Below the pieces are notes generated by a model, which made no database searches, had not been told where the DNA came from, and saw nothing but the letters and a program-made list of their open reading frames with translations. A stretch of 64,000 nt of DNA. Source: Artocarpus heterophyllus (taxonomy: Eukaryota; Streptophyta; Magnoliopsida; Rosales; Moraceae). Shown piece after piece: positions 12,785 to 25,918 of the stretch (the first letter of the stretch is position 1; every line of letters starts with the position of its first letter). The stretch lies in contig CM046341.1 of the NCBI GenBank assembly GCA_025403435.1, forward strand, positions 11,307,219-11,371,218, written 5' to 3'. Position numbers and translations under genes: made by a program.

Positions 12785-14163
12785 GTGAGTAAACGCATGC
12801 CTTTCTCAACTCATTTCATCTTTGAAAGTAATTTTGGAATTATATTGGAGAAAATGTCAAGGATGCTTTCACTGCTAGGGCTAAAAAAAAAAAAAATTGA
12901 AAGGCATAAGAGCCGTTAGCAAATAAACTACCTGTCACCACTACTTTTAAGGTCTTCGAATAATCAGGTGGCAATAAACTGGGCCTGCATACAAAATTGG
13001 TTAGTAATGGAAGAGGATTTGGTATTTCTAAGGCACCAGGTTTTTCTTATTGCAATTTGTGATTCGAATTTTGGATAGGTCTTTCCTATGATTTAAAATT
13101 TCTTGCTAGCATTGGCTCTTGAATCCCAAGGAAAACCATAAGCATGTCTTCAGATCTTTCTGCAAATTTCTTTCCATTTCCTAAACTATACTTGCAAAGC
13201 AGTGATTTCTTTTCCCCTTTTTCAGTCAACATATCTTACAATTCACGTGCAGTTATATCGCATGGTAGTATTCTGACAAGTGTCCCTCCGTAGCTGCCTG
13301 TCTTTTTGTTTTCTTTTGCTCTTTTTCTTGGTGAGGTAGAGATACTTGTGTGGTTCATTAAATGTGCAATTTCTTATTTCTCAGTTTCGTTAGAGATCTT
13401 CTTCTTAATCCTCCTGCATCTGAAATTGCATCTACAATTCAAGGTGAGTGGCAATTTTATTTTACAATCAATGAGGACTTTGTTACAATATGATATGCAT
13501 TTTAATTGTTGATGCTTACTAGTTTCCCTTGTTGCTTCATTGTGAGTCAGAAAGTCTAAATATATATTTTTTTAAGCTTGAACCAAATGACATTTTTTTT
13601 TTTAATTATTATTGTTATTATTTTTATTCGACTGTTTGGAACTATGTGGCATGTTGATGTTAAAAGGCATTGTGGTTTGATGAGGATGAGGGGTCTTCAT
13701 GTGTAGTCCGTTTCTCACAGAAACACAAAAAAAAAAAAGGATAATTAATTTAATTTGACCCTGGGACATTGGCTAATGTCGTGTAAATGTTGGAACTTTA
13801 CATAGATGGTATGTTAAGAGCATATGTAGTAAATGAACCAAAAAGAATAAATGAGAAAATCGAACTTCTTGTGGTTTAAAAAGGCCATCTTATAGGCTTT
13901 CATAGCTCTCCAATATGTTTTAACATTGTCCCAAGACCATCTTATTCCAAGGTTTTCCACATGATTAGAGATCTCTTTATATTATTACGAGTTGTTATAT
14001 TTATCCCGCTATGAGTTAGCATATTATTGTGACAGTTGAATGTTTGATGCATCTTGGAGATATGGATTTTGTGCTTTTAACTTTTACACTTGTTGGTAAC
14101 TTGAAATGCTGTCTTGCTTTTCATTTAAGTTTATGAAGCATTTTAAGTATAATTTTTCATTAG

Positions 14164-14169
14164 TACCGC
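14164..14169 (+). other. MSH1: Lost splice acceptor of an MSH1 exon (AG to CG)
   Basis: The preceding exon ends in phase 1 (CAA G at 13443). The homologous frame (Ala-Thr-Cys-Arg-Leu-Met) requires the next exon to start with CA at 14169. The two bases before it are CG, not AG. The nearest upstream AG (14162-14163) adds five bases and brings a TGA within eight codons. Confidence 0.65.
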
Positions 14170-16148
14170 AACGTGCAGACTTATGAGCAACGTAACTTGC
14201 TCAATTCCGGAGTTTACCCGTGTTTCACCCGCAAAGGTTCTATGCTACGCTTGCTAATGAGTTCAATTCAAACAAGGTTCTACATTTGTTCATTTTGCAT
14301 CTCTGTTTTTCAGTATCTGATTCCCAAGTTTTTGTTTGTTGAACAGCTTGTGAAGCTACTTGAACTCAGCGAGGCCAATCATATTGAGTTTTGTAGAATT
14401 AAAAATGTAGTGGATGAGGTGTTGCACATGACTAAATATGCAGAGCTCATTGAAATCCTGAAGTTATTGATGGAACCTACGTGGGTGGCCACTGGCTTGA
14501 AAATTGATTTTGAGACATTAGTAAGCTTCTTTTAATTCATGCTTTTACAATTTTACAATATTCAATTTATTATCTTTGTTAAATTCTAGTTAGTGTCTGC
14601 TAGTGTCTTATGCATGAGCATGCGTACACGCGCACACAAAGAAAAAAAGAAAGAAAAGAAATGATTTGTAATCATTTCTTGTTTGTGGTTTTTCTGGTAC
14701 TTCCATTTATAATCTTCATCATAAAATTGTAATCGTCTTCTATTTTCCAGATTAATGAATGTGAATGGACTTCAGATAAAATTGGTGAAATGATATCTTT
14801 AGATGGTGAGAGTGATCAAAAAATCAGTTACTCTTCTATTATTCCTAATGATTTCTTTGAGGATATGGAGTCCTTATGGAAAGGTCGTGTCAAGAAGGTC
14901 CATATAAAGGAAGAATTTGCAGAAGTGGAAAGGGCAGCTGAGGCTTTATGTCTAGCAGTGAGTCTGCAGAAATTTTTTCTCCTTTACAGTTGCTCATCTC
15001 ACTACTTGGCTTGATAAATGTTGGAAAGAAAATTACTTTACCTGAATTTGCATTGTTTTTTGTACTAAGCGCATTTCTTTAGCAAGTTAAGGGCTATAAC
15101 CATCCTGTGCTTCTTCGTTCTTCGTCGTTCAATAATTTAATTCAAGTTTCAACTTATATCGAGTATTGTATCATCTATGCAACGTGAAAACGTTTACATG
15201 TGATGTCCGTCATGTTATTGTCATTTTAGTTCTTTGGGAAAAAAAACCCTACAAAATTGAAGAGTGGATGATAGTAGCAACTTGCATCCGCAACAATCTG
15301 CAAGTGGCTAGTCATTTTGTATTTACTTACCAACTCTTTGAACTCTACGAGTTTGCACAACCTTCCTGTTTCCCCCTCTTGGAAAATCGTGTCACCATCT
15401 TACATTTCCCCATTCCTAATTCCAAACAAGTTCTTCACCTAGCTACAAGTCACATTGAAACATTATGGAGTTCGCTAAATAAGGTTCCTCAGTTGAAATT
15501 CGGAGGCACAAGACTTTTTAAATATTTATTCATATGTATATGTAGTTTATAAAAATATTTCTTTGGTCCTTTCTATACATGCGTATACGCATATTTATGA
15601 TACAGTGATTTTTCCTCTTAGAAGAATATTTAGTTGCAGTTTAAGTTGTGACTCTCCTGTTCATTACTTTATAGATGTTTTTGTTTACAATACATCCATT
15701 AATCCTTGTGTTGATTTGTTCTGGCAGGTTTCTGAAGCCTTCCTGCCCATCATTACAAGAATTAAGGCTACCACAGCCCCACTTGGAGGCCCAAAGGGAG
15801 AAATATTTTATGCTGGGGAGCATGAGGCTGCTTGGTTTAAGGGAAAAAGGTTTTCACCTGCTGTATGGGCTGGTACCCCAGGGGAGGAACAGATTAAACT
15901 TCTTAAACCTGCTTTAGATTCAAAAGGTAGAAAGGTTGGAGAAGAGTGGTTTACTACGATGAAGGTGGAGGATGCTTTAACAAGGTGTCTTTCGTGTGCA
16001 TTATATGTTTAGATTTTATGCATACATTGATGACGGTTTAATAATCTTTTTCTCCTTTTAGGTACCATGAGGCAGGCGCCAAAGCAAAAGCAAGGGCCTT
16101 GGAATTGTTGAGAGGACTTTCTTCTGAATTACAAGCACAGACTAACAT

Positions 16149-16154
16149 TAAGTA
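16149..16154 (+). other. MSH1: Frameshifting deletion in MSH1
   Basis: After AAC ATT the frame should continue Asn-Val-Leu-Val-Phe-Ala in plant MSH1. Here AA is followed directly by GTA TTT GCT, then the homologous frame runs cleanly to the donor at 16205. This is about seven bases short. The unshifted frame meets TAG within seven codons. Confidence 0.65.
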
Positions 16155-16258
16155 TTTGCTTCAACGCTTCTAGTTATAGCTAAGGCATTATTTTCTCATG
16201 TGAGGTCGGGTGCAAATAACTTTAGTACGCTTTAAAGTAGTACTTACAAAATATATAC

Positions 16259-16495
16259 TGTAGGAAAGTCAAATAGGAATTCCCGTCATTCTTGGGATTA
16301 TTAGTTGGCAGATTTTTTGTTATTTTTTGGTTCCCTTAAGTTATGGGATTTGTTATTGTTTCCTTTTTTAGGATTTCCTTGATTATCTAGTTTCCTAAAA
16401 GTTAGGGACAACTGTTTCTTTGTAATCTCTATAAGAGAGATGCTTGTTTTTGTTGAATGTAAGAAGAAAAATTCGTTTCTTCCTTTTTTGTTTTA
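16259..16495 (+). repeat. 5' LTR of Copia 2
   Basis: It starts TGTAGGAAAGTC and ends at GTTTTA immediately before the primer binding site. It differs from the 3' LTR at about 9 of 237 positions by eye. The terminus is TA rather than the usual CA. Confidence 0.88.
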
Positions 16496-19400
16496 TGGTA
16501 TCAGAGCTAGGCTGTTTTTCTGGGTAAACTCAGCCAAAAATCATCATGCCGACTATAGAGAAAGCTGAAACACCAACCCCTACAAGTCTTCCAGTGTCTA
16601 TTACCTCTAGCCATCCAAAAAATCCTTCAATTCAAATTACTACACAAATTCAATGGGAATAATTTCAGAGAGTAGTATCAATCTGTCTTGCTTGTGATTA
16701 AAGGCAGAGGAAAGATGGGATATTTAACTGGAGCACCACCAGCACCGGATTTAGCCAACTACAACGCTTGGGAAGCAGAGAATTTGATTGTAATGGCCTG
16801 GTTGATAAACTCAATGGATCAAAAGATTGGACGTCTGTATCTGTTCTATCAGACAGCAAAAGAAATCTGAGATGATGTGAAGGAGATGTATTCGGATATG
16901 GAGGATATTTCACAAAGTTTTGAGATTCGCTCTAAGATCCGAAACACCAGACAAGGTACATCGTTGGTTACCGAGTTTTTCAATAATTTATCCGAGTTGT
17001 GGCAAGAAATCGACCTGTTTCATCATGTTATTTGGAAGCATCCAGAGGATGGAATTTGGTACAGCAAAATGCTGGAAAGGGATCGAATTTTTGATTTTTT
17101 ACACAGCCTCAATCAAGACTTAGATGGGGTTCGAAGACGCATACTTGGGACAAAGCCTCTACCCTCCCTAAAGGAAGCATTTGCTGAGGTTAGGCGTGAA
17201 GAAACAAGAAAAAAGGTTATGTCCTCACCATCATAGAATTCAATGGCTGACAGCCTAGTTCAAGGTTCTGCGTTGGCTACAAACCGTGGTAATCTAAAGG
17301 CGTTCTCCGCCAAATATTAGCAGTTGTGGTGTGAGCATTGTAAAAAACCATATCACCCTAAGGAGACATGTTGGGATTTGCATGGAAAACCCCCTTACTA
17401 GAAGCCAAGAAATCAGAGAAAAAACAACAAAAATGCCAATATTGCGGAGACACCTACTGCAGCTTTGAAAGCCTTCACTGCCGAGGAGATGGAAGCACTT
17501 CAGAAACTCGTGAACCCTTTATCTGCAAAAAGGGAGGCAACCCTTGCTTCATCAGGTTCTGCAGCTTTGACAACTCAGAGAGGTATTTTCTCGTTCTTGT
17601 CACACAAAGGACCTCAGAATGCATGGATTGTGGATACTGGCGCCTCTGATCATATGATCACTTTGAAGACAGGGTTAAGTAACTATAAACCATGTCGAGA
17701 GTAGGTTGGAATCATAGTGGCCGATGGTTCCATGTGTACAGCAACAGGAAGAGGAGATGTTGAAGTGAACGGATTAAGATTAAAGTTTGTCCTTTATGTT
17801 CCTAATTTGAAGTGCAATCTACTCTCAGTTAGTTAAATAACTAGAGATCTGAATTGTTCCGTAACCTTCTTTCCTTCTTGTAAATTTCAGGATTTGTCAT
17901 CGGCAAGGACGATTGGGAATGTTGAGGAGCGAAGTGGGCTCTACTATGTGTTGGATGCTGGTTCTTCCTCAAAACAAAAGTCATCTACCGTTTTTTCATT
18001 TTTTTCTGATTCTAATGTTCAGTTGTGGCACAACAGATTGGGCCACCCAAGTTTCGTCTATTTAAAACATTTGTACCCTCATTTATTTATTAATAAAGAT
18101 CCTTCATCGTTTAATTGTGATCACTGTATTCTTGCAAAGCAAACACGTGCGTCTCATCCACCTCACACATACAAACCTTCTACACCATTCCATTTAATTC
18201 ATAGTAATGTATGGGGACCTTCTTGCGTGTCAAGTCTAAAAATCCAATTGCCGTGAGAAAGGGAACAAGAACGTGTACTAAAAATCCAAGGTATCCCATG
18301 TCCAACTATCTTATATTCTAAGTTGTCAGGAAAAATGAAGGTGTTTGTATCCAAAGTTGATGAGATACAAGTCCCAAGAAATATTCATGAGGCTCTCCAA
18401 GATCCAAACTGGAAAGAGGCTGTGCAAGAAGAGATGAAGGCACTGAAGGGAAGAGAATAGTCAGTAGCAAATGGGTTTTTTCAGTAAAATATAGACCAGA
18501 TGGGACTGTAGAAGGGTACAAGGCTAGGCTTGTGGCACAAGGGTTCACTCAAACCTATGGCATAGATTATGAGGAGACCTTCGCACCAGTAGCTAAGCTA
18601 AATTCTATCAGAATCCTTTTGTCTATTGCAGCTAATTTAGACTGGGGATTGCATCAGTTAGACATTAAGAATGCTTTTCTTAATGGGACACTAGAGGAAG
18701 AAGTTTATATGAGGGCACCGCCAGGATTTGAAGCAGACCGTGGCCCAGAAAAGGTATGTAAACTAAAAAAATCTCTCTATGGTCTAAAATAGTCTAAAAC
18801 AGTCTCCAAGGGCATGGTTTACTCGGTTCAGCACAGTATGAAGGATCTTGGTTATACACAAGGACAAGCAGATCATACTTTGTTCGTAAAAGAAACGTGG
18901 TAGGAAAGCAGGCTGTGTTGATTGTGTATGTAGATGATATAATGATTACGGGTGATGATGAAGAAGAGATTGCGAATCTCAAGAAGAAGCATCAGGCTGA
19001 ATTCATGGTGAAAGATCGAGGAGACTTAAAGTACTTTCTCGGAATGGAGATTGCAAGGAGTCATAAAGGGATCTTTATTTTGCAGAGAAAATATATACTT
19101 GATTTGTTCCGAGAAACAGGTAAGCTCAGATGTAAACCCGCACACCTTTGGAACGGAACTGGAAACACAGGATCAAAGAAAGTGATCCTCCCGTGAATAG
19201 AGAGAGCTATCAGCGTTTGGTAGGGAAGTTAATCTACCTCTCACTCACAAGACCAGATATTGCCTTCAGTGTGAGCGTAATCAGCCAGTTCATGCATGCT
19301 TCTACGAAAAGACACATGGAAGCAGTAAATCAGATCTTGAGGTATTTGAAAGGGTGTCCAGGCAAGGGTCTAACGTTTAAAAAGACTAGAGCCAGGGATG

Positions 19401-19882
19401 TGATTGGTTTCTCAGATGCAGATTGCGCTGGAGCTGTGGACGATAGTAAATCAACAACCAGATATTGCACAAAGGTGTGGGGAAATTTGGTGACTTGGAG
19501 AAAAAGCAGTCTGTTGTATCTAGAAGCAGTGCTAAAGCTGAATATAGGGCCATAGCTCAAGGAGCTTGTGAACTCATCTGGATAAAGAGGTTGATGGCAG
19601 ATTTAAATATACGGATAACCGAGCCAATGAAGTTGTTTAGTGATAGTATGTCAGCCATTAATGTGGTCCATAATCCTGTGCAGCACGATAGGATGAAGCA
19701 TGTGAGGATAGATAGGAACTTCATCAATATAGAGATAGAGAACGGGACTATTTTCCTGTCCTATATCTCCACTAAGTTCTAGGAAGTAGATGTTCTAACT
19801 AAAGCTCTCAAGAAGTCTAATTTTTATTCATGTGTTAGCAAGCTGGGAATGACTGACATCTATTCACCAGCTTGAGGGGGAG

Positions 19883-20119
19883 TGTGGGAAAGTCAAATAG
19901 GAATTCCCTTCATTCTCGGGATTATTAGTTGGCAGATTTTTTGTTATTTTTCGGTTCCCTTAAGTTATGGGATTTGTTATTGTTTCCTTTTTTAGGATTT
20001 CCTTGATTATCTAGTTTCCTAAAAGTTAGGGGAAATTGTTTCTTTGTAATCTCTATAAGAGAGATGCTTGTTTTTGTTGAATGTAAGAAGAAAAATTCGT
20101 TTCTTCCTTTTCCGTTTTA
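19883..20119 (+). repeat. 3' LTR of Copia 2
   Basis: It starts TGTGGGAAAGTC after GAGGGGGAG and ends CCGTTTTA before the TATAC duplication. Confidence 0.88.
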
Positions 20120-20588
20120 TATACATACATATTTATATATATATTATGTATTTATGGATAATATTGTCTTCTATTCTTCAATGGTTGGTTTGACATACAT
20201 TCTCTTGAACTAGTGACATGATTATTGGAGTGGCAAAATGCTTTTTGTGTCTCATAGAAATTCTTCTTGCAACTTGGGTTTGAATTTGGTTTCACGACTT
20301 TTCAAAATGAATTTATCTAAGAAATATGCCCTCCCTATTGCCAAGGTCCAAGTTACTTTTCTCTGCTTGTGAACTAATCTGGAATGGATAGGACATTAAC
20401 AATACTTATGAAGTAGTTTCTGTTTGTTATTTAGCTCATTTAGTTCAATGACAATACATTTAATCTGGTTGTTTTTATTCAACTCTCTAAGTTGACAGTT
20501 CTCTGGAAATTATGATTTTTTGCTAAAAACGTATGCTGTCTGCCTTCAAAGATTTACGTACTTTTGACTATGGATTTTTGGTTTATGT

Positions 20589-20886
20589 TGTCGTCAAATC
20601 AGGGATTTTTTGTGTTTTTGTTATCATTTGAATAAATTAGGAAATCACATAAAATCAGGGAATTAAAGAAATCCTGATTTTATGTTTCTATAAATTAGGA
20701 AATCACATAAAATCAGGGAATTAAAGAAATCCTGATTTTATGTTCCTATTCCTGATTTTATGTTGCTAAATTAGTCCTAGAATCACTCTCTATTTTTCCT
20801 ATTTATTTGTACCATCTATTGTTTCAAGAATATCAAGAAAAATTATTCAGACTACTTACCTATCTTTTCTATCTTCTTTTTCTACA
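20589..20886 (+). repeat. 5' LTR of Copia 3, with internal tandem hairpins
   Basis: It starts TGTCGTCAAATC and ends TTTCTACA. It contains two copies (period 58) of a unit whose arms ACATAAAATCAGG and CCTGATTTTATGT pair perfectly (20647-20685 and 20705-20743), plus a third right arm at 20751-20763. Confidence 0.9.
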
Positions 20887-23800
20887 TGGTATCAGCGCCG
20901 GCATGAATTACAGAGTCGCCATGGTAGGCTCAAGTTCAACCACATCTTCCGCTACCAGTCCAGTAGTGTCATCTAAAGGGAATTCTTAGCCATCTCCTAT
21001 CACATCCATCGCCGAAAGCCCTCTGCAAATTACCATCCATAAACTAAATGGTAAAAACTATTTAGAATGGTCCCAATCCGTGCGTTTGGTGATTGACGGA
21101 AAGGGAAAGCTTGGATATTTGAATGGAGAAATCAAAGCCCCACCTACAGATGATCCAAAATACCGGCAGTGGAGATCAGAAAACTCCATGGTTACCGCTT
21201 GGCTTGTTAACTCCATGGAACCAATAGTGGGTAAGCCGTTCTTGTTCCTGCCAACCGCTTATGATGCCTGGGAGGCGGTTAGAGAAACTTACTCTGACCT
21301 AGAGAATCATTCCCAGTTATTTGAGTTAAATACTCGATTGTGGCGGATGCAACAAGGTGAAAGAGAGGTCACTGCCTATTATAATGAAATGATGACGTTG
21401 TGGCAAGAATTGGACATGTTTGAGAATGAATTATGGGAGAATCTAGTTGATGGCGCTCGGTACAAGAAAAAGGTTGAACGAGGTCGGGTGTTTGTTTTTT
21501 TGGCAGGTCTAAATAAGGATCTTGATGAGGTTCGGGGACGAATTTTAGGACAGAAACCTCTGCCATCCATCAGGGAAGTTTTTTTTGAGGTACGAAAAGA
21601 GGAGGCTCGTAGACAAGTGATGTTAAAGGGAGTAGAGGAGAAAAAATCTGATCAGGATGGGTCAGCTCTTGTAGCTCACAGCAGTGACCAACACGGAGAA
21701 AAATAAGGAGGCAAACAAAGGCCGTGGTGTGATCATTGTCGAAGACCATGGCATACACGTGAAACCTGTTGGAAACTCCATGGAAAGCCTGCAAATTTGA
21801 AGAAAAAATCTGGTGAAGATGCATGGACAGTAGGGGATACTCGGGCTCTTCATGTTAACACTTCCAATCCGGAGCAGCAGTCATCCTCAGAATCTCTTCC
21901 TTTCGCTAAGGAACAAATGGAGCACCTGTACAAGCTATTTCAGTCCCAATCCATAGGAAAGTCTAATGCATCTTGTTCTTTAGCCCAGTCAGGTAATTTT
22001 TCACCCACAGCCTTTACCTGTGTCAATCCAAGTACCTCCTGGATATTAGATTCAGGAGCAACCGACCATATGACTGGATCCTCGCAGTTGTTTTCCTTTT
22101 ACATTCCTTGTGCAAGAAATCAAAAAGTCAAAATAGCAGATGGGTCCTATTCCACCGTTGCAGGGAAAGGAAAAATTGTCATTTCTCCTCGTCTTATTTT
22201 AAAAGATGTCCGTCATGTTCCTCAATTGTCATATAACCTCTTGTCAATCAGCAAGTTAACTCATGATCTCAATTGTCAAATTAATTTTTTGTCATCTCAT
22301 TGTAAATTTCAGGATTTAATCTCAGGGAAGACGATTGGGGATGCTAGACAAGATGGTGGCCTCTACCTCCTGAATAACGGTACAAGCTTTGGAAAACAAG
22401 ATCAAACTTGTTTCAATTCTATTTCTGTTTCCAATGAAAGTGAAATTATGTTATGGCATTTTAGGTTTGGACATCCAAACTTTCATTATTTAAAACAGTT
22501 GTTACCCAAATCATTTATGAATAAAAATGCCTCTGTTTTTCAATGTGAAGTTTGTGAATTAGCTAAACATCATCGTGCTGTTTTTCTTCCACAACCATAC
22601 AAAAGGTCAAAACCATTTACTATGATTCACAGTGATGTATGGGGTCCTTCTAGAGTGGCAACTTTTTCTGAAAAACATTGGTTCATTACTTTTATTGATG
22701 ATCATACTCGGGTTACTTGGGTGTTTTTGCTAAAGGATAAATCTGATGCTAAGAGTGTGTTTAAAAATTTTTATAATATGGTTCAAACACAGTTTGAAAC
22801 TCAGATCAAGATTTTTTGAAGTGATAATGGCAAAGAATTCTTTAATCACGTATTAGGGAGTTTTTTTGATGAAAAAGGGATTATACATCAAAGTTCTTGT
22901 AACAACACATCTCAACAAAATGGGGTGGCTGAAAGAAAAAATAAGCACCTCCTTGAAGTAGCTAGGGCCTTAAGTCTTACAACAAAAGTTCCAAAGTATC
23001 TTTGGGGAGAAGCCGTTTTAACAGCCGCTTTTTTAATCAATAGAATGCCTTCAAGAACCTTGGGGTTTAAAACACCACTCAATTTTTTTAATGAGTGCTT
23101 TCCGAATTTGAGGTTAATAATGAATATTCCTCTTAAAATTTTTGGCAGTGCCGCATTTGTTCATGATCATGACCCTAGACGAACAAAACTTGATCCAAAA
23201 GCACATAAATGCATTTTTGTAGGCTACCTGATGAATCAAAAAGGTTATAAATGTTTTGATCCAGTTCTGAAAAAAATGTTTGTTTCTATGGATGTCACTT
23301 TCTTTGAAGGACAATCATACTATCACACTCCTCATCTTCAGGGGGAGAAGAACTTTAGTGAAGATGATATTTTTTTAAATGGTTCTGACTTAACTATTGA
23401 TTTTGAATGTGGTAGCAATGATATTTTGTCAAAAGTAAATGAGAAAGGGGATACAAATGAGTTAAATAATGAAAAGTCTCAAGAATCTCCTATAATGCCA
23501 TCTCATAATCAAAACCCGGAAACAGTAGAGGTATGTGCAAAGCAATGGAAAGGTCTTGTTTATTCTAGGAAGTACCAAGAAAAAAGGGGAAGAGGAACAC
23601 TATCTTACAGCACCACCAAGAATCTGCCCAGAGGTTGGATCATGAGGTCAATGATCCTTTGATCAATTCAGACAATAATTCCCCAGGTAATTCTGAGTCA
23701 AATTTCTCGAGTCCGGATGATCTCCCTGTTGCTCTTAGGAAAGGTGCTAGGACTTGTACTAAGCATTCTATATCCAATTTTATCTCTTATAACAATCTTT

Positions 23801-25387
23801 CACCCCAGTTTTATGCTTTTGTTTCACAAGTTTCTAGTGTGTCTATTCCAAGCAATGTACAGGAAGCTCTAAATATTCCTGAATGGAGAGAAGCTATTCT
23901 TGAGGAGATGAGAGCTTTGGAGAAGAATGCTACTTGGGAAAAGGTTGATCTACCACAAGGAAAAACAGTTGTTGGATGCAAGTGGGTATTCACTGTGAAG
24001 TATAATTCTGATGGAACTCTGGAACGATACAAGGCTCGACTAGTAGCTAAAGGCTATACACAGACTTATGGAGTGGATTATTCTAAGACTTTCTCGCCGG
24101 TTGCAAAACTAAACACGGTCCGTGTACTTTTATCTATTGCAGCAAATCTTGATTGGTCTCTAAATCAGCTAGACGTGAAGAATGCCTTTCTTAATGGAGA
24201 CCTTGAAGAGGTCTATATGGAAGCACCACCCGGTTTTACTGAGAAGTTTGGATCCAAAGTATGCAGACTTAAGAGATCACTATACGGCCTTAAGCAGTCA
24301 CCTAGAGCTTGGTTTGAAAGATTTACAAAGTTTGTGAAAAGTCAGGGCTATAGTCAAGGGCAGGCAGACCACACTCTTTTTACAAAAGTTTCCTCCAGAA
24401 ATAAAATCTCAATTTTAATTGTATATGTAGATGACATAATTGTGACAGGGGATGATGAAGAAGAAATGAGTCAGTTGAAGCAGAATCTAGCCAAGGAATT
24501 TGAGGTTAAAGATCTGGGGCAACTAAGATACTTCTTGGGTATGGAAATTGCAAGATCAAAGACAGGTATAGCAGTGTCACAACGAAAGTATATCTTGGAT
24601 CTCCTGAAGGAAACTGGTATGAGTGGGTGTAAGCCAGCCAATACTCCAATTGAAGCTAATGTGAAGCTGGGAGAAGTGAAGGGTAGAGTTCCTGTGGACA
24701 TTGGTAGATATCAAAGATTAGTTGGGAGGTTAATTTATTTATCCCATACTAGGCCAGACATTGCATTTGCGGTGAGCTTGGTAAGTCAATTCATGCACTC
24801 TCCTTGTGAGGAACATCTCGAAGCAGTGTTTCGAATCCTTCGGTATTTAAAAGCTACTCCAGGGAAAGGCTTGTTCTTCAGCAAGAGTGAAAATAGAGGA
24901 ATTGAAGTCTATACTGATGCTGATTGGGCAGGTTCAATCACTGATAGAAGATCAACATTTGGATACAGTACTTTTGTATGGGGTAATTTGGTCACTTGGA
25001 GAAGCAAAAAACAAGATGTTGTTGCCCGAAGTAGTGCAGAAGCTGAATTTCGTTCAATGGCTCAAGGAGTATGTGAGGTAATCTGGCTGAAGCGAGTGTT
25101 AGAAGAGATTAAAAGGCTAGTTAGTCTTCCTATGAAGCTATACTGTGATAATAAATCAGCCATCAGCATTGCTCATAATCCTGTTCTACATGACAGAACA
25201 AAACATGTTGAAAACGATAGACATTTTATAAAAGAAAAGCTCGAAGAAGGGATAATTTGTACTCCTTTTGTTCCCACTTTGAAGCAGGTAGCAGATATCT
25301 TCACCAAGGGCTTGACAAGGCAGCCGTTTGAAGTTCAAGTTAGCAAGTTGGGCATGATTGATATCTTTGCACCAACTTGAGGGGGAG

Positions 25388-25676
25388 TGTCGTCAAATCA
25401 GGGATTTTTTGTGTTTTTGTTATCATTTGAATAAATTAGGAAATCACATAAAATCAGGGAATTAAAGAAATCCTTCCTATAAATTAGGAAATCACATAAA
25501 ATCAGGGAATTAAAGAAATCTTGATTTTATGTTCCTATTCTTGATTTTATGTTGCTAAAATTAGTCCTAGAATCACTCTCTATTTTTCCTATTTATTTGT
25601 ACCATCTATTGTTTCAAGAATATCAAGAAAAATTATTCATACTACTTCCCAATCTTTTCTATCTTCTTTTTCTACA
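25388..25676 (+). repeat. 3' LTR of Copia 3
   Basis: It starts TGTCGTCAAATC after GAGGGGGAG and ends TTTCTACA. The first hairpin has lost its right arm and the second has a mismatch, unlike the 5' LTR. Flanks GTTTA (20581-20585 and 25679-25683) may be an imprecise target-site duplication, with 2-3 extra bases at each edge. Confidence 0.88.
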
Positions 25677-25918
25677 CTGTTTAACTGGTTAGTCATTATC
25701 AGTGCATACTCAAGTCAATATTTATCAGTCTTATTTTCTAATTGCTAATTGACCAAGAATAAGAAAACAATGCACAATATATTTCATTTATATTTGATGC
25801 TTTTCTTCTTATAGTTTACAAGTTCCATATAACTTTCTGCAGTAAATCTTAAAATACAAGTACTTGTGTTTTTGAAAAAAAGGACTTACAGAAATTTTGC
25901 GTTACTTATATTTTTCAG

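Larger units (their letters stand above)
13385..16204 (+). pseudogene. MSH1: MSH1 exons for the core/lever region
   Basis: Exons 13385-13443 (VRDLLLNPP), 14169-14236 (SNVTCSIPEF), 14347-14520 (EFCRIKNVVDEVLH), 14751-14957 (IGEMISLD), 15728-15984 (RIKATTAPLGGPKGEI, WFKGKRFSP) and 16062-16204 (ending KALFSHV). Phase joins are correct except at the missing acceptor before 14169 and at the deletion near 16151. The last exon splices in phase across 9.7 kb to 25919. Confidence 0.85.
16259..20119 (+). mobile_element. Copia retrotransposon 2, internally deleted, with target-site duplication
   Basis: The element is flanked by TATAC at 16254-16258 and 20120-20124. It has two 237-bp LTRs, a primer binding site TGGTATCAGAGC at 16496-16507, gag (about 16560-17240), a zinc knuckle near 17330-17390, protease WIVDTGASDHM (about 17620), GAG-pre-integrase (17990-18150), reverse transcriptase (18470-19050, YVDD near 18925), RNase H (19200-19860) and a polypurine tract at 19874-19882. 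Almost the whole integrase is missing: the first catalytic motif reads HSNVWGPS (Asp to Asn) and the frame then jumps to sequence next to the reverse transcriptase. Several stops make it inert. It sits in the MSH1 intron 16205-25918. Confidence 0.93.
20589..25676 (+). mobile_element. Copia retrotransposon 3, nearly complete
   Basis: It has LTRs of 298 and 289 bp, a primer binding site TGGTATCAGCGCC at 20887, gag (about 20900-21706, LNGKNYLEWS at about 21040), zinc knuckle (about 21720-21785), protease WILDSGATDHMTG (about 22039), integrase (IHSDVWGPS about 22624, SDNGKEF about 22820, ERKNKHLLE about 22930), then a 581-codon open frame 23635-25380 with reverse transcriptase (KNAFLNGDLEE, YVDD) and RNase H (YTDADWAG, YCDNKSAIS). 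Breaks: TAG at 20987, TAA at 21704, TGA at 22817 and a frameshift between about 23540 and 23640; otherwise a single frame runs through gag-pro-int. It lies in the same MSH1 intron as Copia 2. Confidence 0.93.

Noticed and set aside
11758..15552. Several 60-130 codon frames between MSH1 exons
   Set aside because: They are exon-plus-intron read-throughs; splice signals and homologous frame explain them better.
20581..25683. Exact target-site duplication for Copia 3
   Set aside because: GTTTA flanks both sides but is offset 2-3 bases from the LTR edges, so it is only a weak candidate.
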